Shown one piece after another: positions 1 through 5,173 of a stretch of DNA of 5,173 bases. The position numbers and the translations under genes are program-made. The notes beneath the pieces were generated by a model, which saw only the letters and a list, made by a program, of their open reading frames with translations, was not told the origin of the DNA and made no database searches. Within the stretch, counting starts at the first letter, position 1. Each line of letters starts with the position of its first letter. The stretch comes from Planctomycetota bacterium (lineage in GTDB: Bacteria > Planctomycetota > Planctomycetia > Planctomycetales > Planctomycetaceae), in assembly GCA_023429275.1 (NCBI GenBank), contig JAEYWB010000856.1, positions 1 through 5,173 of the forward strand. The letters are read 5' to 3'.

Positions 1-2
1 CC

Positions 3-656
3 TATCTCCACTGGGAAGATGAGGAAGAAGGGGACGATGCGGAGGGGGATGGCGGCCACGACCACTCCCACGACCACAGTCATGATCACTCGCACGACTG
101 CGGGCACGATCACGACCACTCGCACGATCACTCACATGACCACGACTGCGGTCATGACCACGATCACGACCTGGAAGGGGACGTCACGGAGGAGGAACTC
201 CAGGCGTTCGGAATCTACCGCATCGACATCCAGGCCGGGGAAGAGGGCCCTCACGCCGACCAGACCCTGGCGCTCAAGAATTTCCTCGCGGCCGAGGAGC
301 CGATCAGCGATTCCGTGCTGGAGATCGTCCGGCGCTACTATATGGAGAAGGTCCACCCGGGGATTCCCGACTCCCCCGTGATCGACGACATCAACGACCT
401 GGCCGATCTCATCAACTTCCAGGGGCTCGTCGTCCGGGACCGGTCCAGCGACGGGGAAGCGGCCCTCGGGTTCTGCTTCGCCACCGCCTGGGACGAAGAA
501 CGGCATCTCGGCCTGATCCTTCACCAGGGGAAGCCGATCGACATCGGCACCTGGGAAATGGCGTTCATCGGCCCGCGCGAAGAGCCGGAGCCGTGGCTGG
601 TTGCGACCTACGGGACGCAGGTGGCCGAGCGGGCCCGCCGGCTGGAAGAGATTTAG
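3..656 (+). CDS. DUF6985-like protein with alternating His-rich tract (5' partial)
   Basis: The frame is open from the left edge to a TAG at 654-656, giving 217 visible residues; the true start lies outside the window. Visible residues 5-16 are mostly Asp/Glu. Residues 19-55 form a tract in which every odd position is His (17 times) or Cys (33 and 49) and the residues between are Asp, Ser or Gly. After a short acidic linker, residues about 85-190 look like a small globular domain: a helical stretch with R-R-Y-Y at 110-113, then a strand-rich part with W-D-E-E-R-H-L-G at 163-170 and a following I-D-I-G. That Trp-Asp-Glu-Glu pattern resembles the DUF6985 family, which I recall from memory only; its function is unknown to me. 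The His/Cys tract suggests binding of zinc, nickel or a similar metal, which is inference. No signal peptide or membrane segment is visible in this part. An in-frame GTG at 315 is not a credible start because coding sequence continues upstream. Confidence 0.8.
   Translation, partial: YLHWEDEEEGDDAEGDGGHDHSHDHSHDHSHDCGHDHDHSHDHSHDHDCGHDHDHDLEGDVTEEELQAFGIYRIDIQAGEEGPHADQTLALKNFLAAEEPISDSVLEIVRRYYMEKVHPGIPDSPVIDDINDLADLINFQGLVVRDRSSDGEAALGFCFATAWDEERHLGLILHQGKPIDIGTWEMAFIGPREEPEPWLVATYGTQVAERARRLEEI
57..170 (+). repeat. Low-complexity His-Asp/His-Ser coding tract
   Basis: This is a degenerate CAY-GAY / CAY-TCN dinucleotide-codon repeat inside the first gene. It contains two copies of an Asp-Cys-Gly-His-Asp-His-Asp unit, 48 bases apart. 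Both His codons (CAC and CAT), both Asp codons and several Ser codons are used. The repetition is therefore clearer in the protein than in the DNA, which fits selection on the peptide rather than recent slippage. Confidence 0.85.
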
Positions 657-672
657 CGACGCGGGAAGGGGT

Positions 673-737
673 GAGCGTTCCGGGTTGAGCGATGAGCGTC
701 AAGGGCTCCTTCGCTCGACGATCAACCCGGAACGCTC
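673..737 (+). terminator. 65-nt imperfect fold-back, candidate terminator of the first gene
   Basis: A perfect 16-bp inverted repeat pairs 673-688 with 722-737. Its interior keeps pairing: 690-691 with 719-720, 694-698 with 712-716, and 701-704 with 708-711, closing on a 3-base loop. It begins 17 bases after the stop codon of the upstream gene, which is where a transcription terminator would sit. No T-run follows on either strand, so it is not a textbook intrinsic terminator. It could instead stabilise the 3' end of the mRNA or be a palindromic repeat element. Confidence 0.5.
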
Positions 738-817
738 CACGCCCTCTCGATTGAACTCCCGGCCCGCTCCCGCGACATTCCTTGGTTTCCCTGCCGATCG
801 GCCCCCTCGCGCCCCCG

Positions 818-831
818 ACTCCGCGCGGAGT
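818..831. promoter_or_regulatory. Perfect 14-bp palindrome upstream of gatB
   Basis: ACTCCGCGCGGAGT reads identically on both strands and ends 35 bases before the gatB ATG. A dyad at this place could be an operator for a dimeric regulator. GC-rich DNA also produces such palindromes by chance (a 10-bp one lies at 793-802), and no promoter boxes can be assigned with confidence around it. Confidence 0.25.
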
Positions 832-866
832 GCGGCCTTTGGAGTTTCCATTCGCGCTACGGTTCC

Positions 867-2366
867 ATGAACGTCACCACCGTCATCGGCCTTGAAGTCC
901 ACGTTCAGCTCCTGACCCGCTCGAAAATCTTCTGCGGCTGCGCAAACCGCTTCAATCCCGACCAGCCGAACACCCAGACCTGCCCGGTTTGCCTCGGTCT
1001 CCCCGGTTCGCTGCCGGTCCTCAACGAAGAGGCCTTCCGGCTCGCCCTGACGACCGCCCTCGCCCTCAACTGCGAGATTGCCCGGTTCACCAAGTGGGAC
1101 CGCAAGCAGTACTACTATCCGGACCTGCCGAAGGGCTACCAGATCAGCCAGTACGACCTGCCGTTCAGTCACGACGGCTGGCTCGAAGCGACGACGGCCG
1201 AAGGGGAAACGCGGCGAGTTCGCATCCTGCGGGCTCACCTGGAAGAAGACGCGGGCAAGAACATCCACGACGAGACCGGCCGCGGGGCCGACAGCCGGGT
1301 CGACCTGAACCGGGCCGGGACTCCGCTTCTCGAAATCGTCAGCCAGCCTGACATGCGGTCCGCCGCGGAGGCAAAGTCGTTCCTCGAGGAGATGCACCTT
1401 CTCCTGACGTTCCTCGGCGTCTCCGACTGCAACATGCAGGAGGGGAGCCTGCGGTGTGACGCGAACGTCAACCTCTGGATCGAGGAGCCGGGGAAGGCCA
1501 GGGTCGCGACGCCGATCGTCGAGATCAAGAACCTCAACTCCTTCCGCGGCGTCGAAGCGGCGATCGAGGTCGAGGCGGCCCGGCAGCTTTCTGAATACCA
1601 GAAGACCGGCCGGAAGCTCGGCGATCCCGGCGTCTTCAAGCAGACCCGCGGCTGGGACCAGGAGCGCGGAATCACGTTCTCGCAGCGTGAGAAGGAAGAG
1701 GCCGCCGACTACCGCTACTTCCCCGATCCCGATCTCGTCCCCGTTCTCGTGACGGCAGAGCAGATCGCGCAGATCCGCGCTTCGCTGCGCGAGCCGCCCG
1801 CGGCCCGCCGCAAGCGGTTCCAGTCCGAGCACGGCCTCTCGGCCTACGATGCGTCTGTTCTGATCAACCAGGGGGAAGAGCTCGCCAGTTATTTCGAAGC
1901 GGTCGCGAAGGAGTGCGGCGACAGCAAGCAGGCCGCGAACTGGGTGAGCCAGGACGTCCTCCGGGAGATGAACGACCGGAGATGGTCGATCGGCGAGTTC
2001 CCGATCGCCGCACCGGTCCTCGGCGCTCTCCTGAAGCAGATTGTCGCGGGCGAGATCTCGGTCAAGAGCGGCCGTGAGGTCTTCGCTTCGCTCCTGGCCG
2101 AAGCGGACGAGGATCAGACGCCAACGGTCGAGCGGATTAACGCGTTGATCTCGGAGCGGGGACTCAAGATCGTCCGCGACACCGGCGCGATGGATGCAGC
2201 CATCCAGGCGGCCCTCGCCGAGAGTGCGAAGGCTGTCGAAGATTTTCGAGCTGGCAAGCAGCAGGCCCTCGGCGCCGTGATCGGCAAGGTGATGAAGTCG
2301 CTCAAGGGGGCTGACGCGAAAGCGGTTCGCGAGCGGGTCATCGAGATCCTCACCGCGCAGTCGTAA
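867..2366 (+). CDS. gatB: Asp-tRNA(Asn)/Glu-tRNA(Gln) amidotransferase subunit B
   Basis: GatB is part of the cytoplasmic GatCAB complex, which phosphorylates and then amidates misacylated Glu-tRNA(Gln) and/or Asp-tRNA(Asn), using ammonia made by GatA. GatB carries the kinase/transamidase cradle and binds the tRNA. The 499 residues are in the usual size range and collinear with the family. Visible motifs are the N-terminal [10 protein letters not shown] (6-15), C-P-V-C-L-G-L-P-G (39-47), [14 protein letters not shown] (82-95), H-L-E-E-D-A-G-K (124-131), [13 protein letters not shown] (146-158), [12 protein letters not shown] (191-202) and [19 protein letters not shown] (272-290). A YqeY-type helical tail covers about 352-499 and ends with the typical [15 protein letters not shown]. 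Cys 23, 25, 39 and 42 form a zinc-type site. The ATG at 867 gives the standard N-terminus, but no Shine-Dalgarno sequence precedes it. gatA and gatC are not in the window. Confidence 0.98.
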   Translation: MNVTTVIGLEVHVQLLTRSKIFCGCANRFNPDQPNTQTCPVCLGLPGSLPVLNEEAFRLALTTALALNCEIARFTKWDRKQYYYPDLPKGYQISQYDLPFSHDGWLEATTAEGETRRVRILRAHLEEDAGKNIHDETGRGADSRVDLNRAGTPLLEIVSQPDMRSAAEAKSFLEEMHLLLTFLGVSDCNMQEGSLRCDANVNLWIEEPGKARVATPIVEIKNLNSFRGVEAAIEVEAARQLSEYQKTGRKLGDPGVFKQTRGWDQERGITFSQREKEEAADYRYFPDPDLVPVLVTAEQIAQIRASLREPPAARRKRFQSEHGLSAYDASVLINQGEELASYFEAVAKECGDSKQAANWVSQDVLREMNDRRWSIGEFPIAAPVLGALLKQIVAGEISVKSGREVFASLLAEADEDQTPTVERINALISERGLKIVRDTGAMDAAIQAALAESAKAVEDFRAGKQQALGAVIGKVMKSLKGADAKAVRERVIEILTAQS

Positions 2367-2390
2367 CTCATCCCCTCACCGCTCGCGACC

Positions 2391-2416
2391 TCCCTGTTCC
2401 CTGTTCCCTGTTCCCT
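2391..2416. repeat. 7-base tandem repeat between gatB and surE
   Basis: Three exact copies of TCCCTGT run head to tail, followed by a partial fourth (TCCCT). They start 25 bases after the gatB stop codon and end 21 bases before the surE ATG. The plus strand stays strongly pyrimidine-rich up to surE. This resembles the short heptamer tandem repeats found between genes in some bacteria; copy number is probably variable (inference). Confidence 0.8.
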
Positions 2417-2437
2417 CCGACCTGTCCCCTTCCTCGC

Positions 2438-3211
2438 ATGCAAATCCTCCTCGTCAACGACGACGGCATCTACGCCCCCGGCCTCCGGGCCATGCGGGAC
2501 GCCCTTCGTGAAATGGGCGATGTCACGGTCGTCGCCCCCCTGGCCGAGCAGAGCGGCGTCGGACACGGGATCACCTATCTCCACCCGATCCTTGCCAAGG
2601 AGATCCGGGACGAGACCGGGCCTTACGGCTGGGGAGTCGACGGCAGCCCCGCCGACTGCACCAAGATGGGGGTCCTCGAGTTCTGCCCGAAGCGTCCCGA
2701 CCTGATCGTGAGCGGCATCAACTCGGGAGCGAACGTCGGCATCAACGTCCTCTACTCCGGGACGGTTGCGGCGGCGATCGAAGGGGCGTTCTACGGGATC
2801 AACTCGTTTGCGGTCTCGCTCGCGCAGGGGACTCCGCCGGACTACCAGGCGGCCGCCCGCCGGATTGTCCGTCTGGTCCAGACAATCCTGAAAGCGGCGA
2901 ACCGGCAGGGGATGCTCTGGAACATCAACCTCCCCAACACGACCCCGACGGGCCCGAAGGGAGTCAAGCTCTGTTCCATGGGGGTCCGGCGGCACAGCGA
3001 CACGGTCGAGAAACGCCTCGATCCGCGGGGAAGGCCCTACTACTGGAGCGGCATCGATCCCCTCCGCAACCACAACCTCGACGATGGAACAGACGTCAAG
3101 GAGCTGACGGAGGGCTTTGCGACCGTCACGCCTCTCCAGTTCGACCTGACGCAGACGGGCCTGCTACAGGAGTTTTCGAGCATCGACTGGTCCACCGCAG
3201 AAACGGGGTGA
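2438..3211 (+). CDS. surE: 5'/3'-nucleotidase SurE
   Basis: SurE is a divalent-metal-dependent phosphatase that removes phosphate from nucleoside 5'- and 3'-monophosphates, and in some species from short polyphosphate. It is linked to stationary-phase and stress survival. The 257 residues match the full family length and the protein appears cytoplasmic, with no signal peptide. The start is M-Q-I-L-L-V-N-D-D-G, placing the metal ligands at Asp8 and Asp9. Ser39 lies in Q-S-G-V-G-H-G and Asn95 in V-S-G-I-N-S-G, completing the usual D-D-S-N set. Y-S-G-T-V-A-A-A-I-E-G (106-116), the conserved D-P-R-G-R-P-Y-Y-W segment and the closing T-D-V...G-F-A-T-V-T-P-L-Q-F-D-L stretch are all present. The ATG at 2438 is the only start that keeps the N-terminal strand and the D-D pair in place; a pyrimidine-rich stretch rather than a ribosome site precedes it. 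It lies 71 bases after gatB on the same strand, so shared transcription is possible. Confidence 0.97.
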   Translation: MQILLVNDDGIYAPGLRAMRDALREMGDVTVVAPLAEQSGVGHGITYLHPILAKEIRDETGPYGWGVDGSPADCTKMGVLEFCPKRPDLIVSGINSGANVGINVLYSGTVAAAIEGAFYGINSFAVSLAQGTPPDYQAAARRIVRLVQTILKAANRQGMLWNINLPNTTPTGPKGVKLCSMGVRRHSDTVEKRLDPRGRPYYWSGIDPLRNHNLDDGTDVKELTEGFATVTPLQFDLTQTGLLQEFSSIDWSTAETG

Positions 3212-3319
3212 ACCGGCGTCGTTCCTCCGAGTCCGCGGGTGTGCGAGGTCGCCCCGGAGGCTTTCGCGTTCCGGCTGGTTCGATGCGATTCCGCTGGAGG
3301 CAATCTTCGGATCGAGCCT

Positions 3320-4849
3320 TCACGACGCCACGAGCGCCTCACGCTGCATCGTCGCGAGCTCCATGATCCGGTGCTCGCTGAACTCGCTGCGCGACAGCTC
3401 GCCGGTGAGGCGGCCTTCGGCCAGGACGAGGATCCGGTCGCAGAGGGTCAGGAGCTCCGGCAGTTCGCTCGATGTGACGATGATCGCCATCCCCTGCCGG
3501 CTGAGGGCGTCGATGGTCCGGTAGAGCTCCGCCTTCGCTCCGACGTCGACTCCCCGGGTCGGGTCGTCGAGCAGCAGGACGCTCGGGTTCGTCCGGAGCC
3601 AGCGGGCGATGATGCACTTCTGCTGGTTGCCGCCGCTCAGTCCGGTGATCGCCGCCTCGGGGCCGGCGGTTTTGACTCCGAGACGTTCGATCGACTCCCG
3701 GGCGATCGAATGCTCCTTCGACCCCGAGACGAATCCCGCCGAGACGGCGTCCTTCAGCGTGCAGATCGAAATGTTCTCGCGGACCGTCATCTTCGCGAAC
3801 AGTCCCAGCCGCTTGCGGTCTTCCGTCACCATCGCGATCCCGGCCCGCTTGGCTTCGGCGGGGTGCGAGAAGCTGACCGGCTTCCCCTTGAGAAGGATCT
3901 CTCCCTGCGGCGGCTGAGGACTCGCCCCGAACAGGCACTCGAGGAGTTCCGTCCGCCCCGCTCCCATCAGGCCGGCGATCCCCAGGACTTCCCCGCCCCT
4001 CAAGGTGAAGCCGACTTTCTCCAACCGCCACTTCCGTGCGTGTCCCGGCCAGGGGAGGGAGAGATTGCGGACTTCCAGGACGACGTTTCCCGCCTTGCGG
4101 CCGGCGGTGAGGTCCAGGTTGTCGATCTCCCGTCCCACCATGAGGCGGCAGATGTCGTTGGGGGTCACGGCCGAGCGGTCGACCGTCTTCACGAGCTTTC
4201 CGTCGCGGATGATCGTGATCCGCTCCGAGAGTCGAAACACCTCCTCCATCTTGTGAGAGATGTAGAGGATGGTGACCCCCTGCTTGCGGAGCTTCTCGAT
4301 CACGCGGAAGAGCCGTTCGACCTCGGACTCGGTCAGGGCACTCGTCGGTTCGTCCATGATGACGACTTCGGCCTTCATCGAGAGGGCCTTGGCGATCTCG
4401 ACGAGCTGCTGGTCGCCGACCCGCAGCTCCGAGACGAGCTGGCCGGGCTGGATCTCGCAGTCGAGCTGCTCGAACAGCGTCCGGGCCTCCGCTTCCATCG
4501 TCCGGTCGTCGAGGAACCCGAGCGCCGTCCGCTTCTCCCGCCCGAGGAAGATGTTGGCCGCCGCGCTGAGCTGCTCCACCAGGTTGAGCTCTTGGTGAAT
4601 GATGCTGATTCCCGCCGCTTCGGCGTCCCGCGTCCCCTGGAAGCGAACCGTCTCCCCTTTCGAGAGGATCTCCCCGCCGTAGTCGGTGATGACTCCGGAG
4701 AGGATCTTCATCAGGGTGCTTTTCCCCGCCCCGTTCTCGCCGCAGATGGCGTGGAACTCGCCGGGGCGGACGTCGAACGACACGCCATCGAGAGCGACGA
4801 CGCCGGGGTACTTCTTCGTGACGTGACGGATTTCGATGCGGGGCGTCAT
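3320..4849 (-). CDS. RbsA/MglA/XylG-family sugar ABC importer, double ATP-binding protein
   Basis: This is the cytoplasmic ATPase of a carbohydrate importer of the ribose/galactose/xylose type, with two fused ATP-binding domains in 509 residues, the usual family length. Domain 1 (about 1-245) has Walker A G-E-N-G-A-G-K-S-T (37-45), Q-loop Gln86, signature L-R-V-G-D-Q-Q (142-148), Walker B I-M-D-E-P-T-S (164-170) and switch His199. Domain 2 (about 256-509) has a Lys-less Walker A G-L-M-G-A-G-R-T (293-300), an intact signature L-S-G-G-N-Q-Q (404-410), Walker B L-L-L-D-D-P-T-R-G-V-D-V-G-A-K (425-439) and S-S-E-L-P-E in place of the switch His. Arg299 and the missing His are normal for this family; Arg143 and Asp429 look unusual. 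The substrate cannot be told from the ATPase, so no gene symbol is given. The ATG at 4847-4849 gives the normal N-terminus; a longer frame from a TTG at 4990 would run into the intergenic repeat. CGGA, 6 bases before the ATG, is a weak ribosome site. No permease or binding-protein gene lies downstream, where surE converges. Confidence 0.95.
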   Translation of the reverse strand: MTPRIEIRHVTKKYPGVVALDGVSFDVRPGEFHAICGENGAGKSTLMKILSGVITDYGGEILSKGETVRFQGTRDAEAAGISIIHQELNLVEQLSAAANIFLGREKRTALGFLDDRTMEAEARTLFEQLDCEIQPGQLVSELRVGDQQLVEIAKALSMKAEVVIMDEPTSALTESEVERLFRVIEKLRKQGVTILYISHKMEEVFRLSERITIIRDGKLVKTVDRSAVTPNDICRLMVGREIDNLDLTAGRKAGNVVLEVRNLSLPWPGHARKWRLEKVGFTLRGGEVLGIAGLMGAGRTELLECLFGASPQPPQGEILLKGKPVSFSHPAEAKRAGIAMVTEDRKRLGLFAKMTVRENISICTLKDAVSAGFVSGSKEHSIARESIERLGVKTAGPEAAITGLSGGNQQKCIIARWLRTNPSVLLLDDPTRGVDVGAKAELYRTIDALSRQGMAIIVTSSELPELLTLCDRILVLAEGRLTGELSRSEFSEHRIMELATMQREALVAS

Positions 4850-4974
4850 GAATCGTCCGGAGAGCAGCGGGCGAAAGATGTTGCGAAGGGATTTTGAGTG
4901 TACCGAGCGGGGGGGCCGCCGTCCTGAACGGGCGACCGATTTCTGGCGTGGATCGGCAGGAGGGTTCACCGCCA

Positions 4975-5079
4975 AGACACGAAGACACAAGAAGAAAGAA
5001 AAGAGTGATGGGAGGTCAGATCGAGCGTTCGCTGTCGCCTGGCTCCCAGTTCTTCTTCCTTCTTGGTGCCTTCGTGTCT
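4975..5079. repeat. Nested imperfect inverted repeat with GACACGAAG-type arms
   Basis: The left arm begins AGACACGAAG (4975-4984) and continues A/G-rich to about 5000. The right arm, about 5053-5079, is its reverse complement, with 10 perfect outer pairs and then a few mismatches and one gap. Inside, TGGGAG (5009-5014) pairs with CTCCCA (5043-5048), and AGCG (5024-5027) faces CGCT (5030-5033). The whole can fold as one long hairpin. It may act as a transcription boundary upstream of the ATPase gene or be a copy of a dispersed intergenic repeat. Confidence 0.65.
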
Positions 5080-5146
5080 GTCATGTGGAGGCGTGTCAAC
5101 GAGGTTTCGCCAGAATTCGCCGTTGGCAACCTGTCATTCAGTCGTA

Positions 5147-5162
5147 CCTGCGTTTCCGCAGG
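5147..5162 (-). other. Six-bp hairpin with GAAA loop (read on the minus strand)
   Basis: CCTGCG (5147-5152) and CGCAGG (5157-5162) pair perfectly around a 4-base loop. On the minus strand the loop is GAAA, a stable GNRA tetraloop; on the plus strand it is TTTC. No T-run follows on either strand inside the window. It may belong to an RNA or terminator of a gene beyond the right edge, or be chance. Confidence 0.35.
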
Positions 5163-5173
5163 CAGACTATTTC

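Larger units (their letters stand above)
4850..5173. other. Gene-free region upstream of the transporter ATPase
   Basis: This 324-base stretch contains no recognisable gene. Nearest the ATPase it would hold the leader and promoter on the minus strand, but no convincing -35/-10 pair is visible; a TACACT hexamer about 50 bases before the ATG has no partner at good spacing. Further right lie a nested fold-back (4975-5079) and a small hairpin (5147-5162). Two frames stay open to the right edge, one on each strand: minus from a stop at 5016-5018, and plus from an ATG at 5083. Both are too short and featureless to call. Confidence 0.6.

Noticed and set aside
19..381. Thr/Arg-rich plus-strand frame over the His-rich tract
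   Set aside because: It is the same repeat read in another frame. The frame with the DUF6985-like domain continues to a proper stop at 656.
699..1832. Long open frame (377 codons) on the minus strand opposite gatB
   Set aside because: It lies almost wholly antisense to clearly real gatB, is biased in composition, shows no family motif, and is expected in GC-rich DNA.
3224..3260. Possible terminator between surE and the ATPase gene (CCTCCG with CGGAGG)
   Set aside because: Only six pairs with a 25-base loop and no T-run. Too weak to call, although a terminator is expected in this convergent gap.
3239..4897. Open frame of 552 codons on the plus strand opposite the transporter ATPase
   Set aside because: The protein is a Asp/Arg/Leu/Pro/Glu-rich string with no recognisable domain. 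The opposite strand encodes every motif of an RbsA-type ATPase, so this is a shadow.
3339..4988. Second long minus-strand frame (549 codons) overlapping the ATPase
   Set aside because: It is an Arg/Gly/Pro-rich out-of-frame reading of the same gene with no motif of its own.
4850..4990. N-terminal extension of the ATPase from a TTG at 4990
   Set aside because: The extra 47 residues are Arg/Pro-rich, have no counterpart in the family, and begin inside the intergenic fold-back. The ATG at 4849 gives the standard start.
5016..5171. Partial minus-strand frame open to the right edge (52 codons)
   Set aside because: It runs through the repeat arm, has a low-complexity Lys/Arg stretch from it, and shows no domain.
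5083..5172. Plus-strand ATG frame open to the right edge (30 codons)
   Set aside because: Too short, with no ribosome site and no recognisable motif. It could be a gene start but cannot be supported.

Overview
This window is GC-rich bacterial DNA, most likely from a planctomycete (Planctomycetota). I infer this from the look of the SurE protein, from ribosome-binding sites that are weak or absent before the visible starts, and from an intergenic A/G-rich 'GACACGAAG'-type fold-back that resembles repeats I associate with such genomes. None of these settles the assignment without a database search.

Layout, left to right. (1) Positions 3-656, plus strand: the 3' part of a gene whose start lies off the left edge. 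It encodes an acidic segment, then a strictly alternating His/Cys-Asp/Ser tract, then a domain resembling DUF6985. (2) A 210-base gap holds a 65-nt fold-back just after that gene and a perfect 14-bp palindrome just before the next. (3) Positions 867-2366, plus strand: gatB, subunit B of the Asp/Glu-tRNA amidotransferase. (4) A 71-base gap, with a 7-base tandem repeat, leads to surE at 2438-3211, plus strand, a survival-type nucleotidase. (5) A 108-base convergent gap follows. (6) Positions 3320-4849, minus strand: a full-length double-ATPase protein of the RbsA/MglA/XylG sugar importer family. (7) The last 324 bases carry no convincing gene. They hold a 105-nt nested fold-back and a small hairpin.

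How the genes relate. gatB and surE run in the same direction with a short gap and may be co-transcribed, but their roles (amide transfer on mischarged tRNA; nucleotide dephosphorylation) are not known to be coupled. The sugar ATPase needs a membrane permease and a binding protein, and neither is visible on either side. The very long open frames opposite gatB and opposite the ATPase are high-GC shadows of those genes.

I see no defence system, CRISPR array, tRNA, rRNA or transposase, and no convincing undescribed multi-gene system. The most distinctive items are the metal-ligand tract in the first gene, the strongly degenerate second ATP site of the transporter ATPase, and the intergenic fold-backs.
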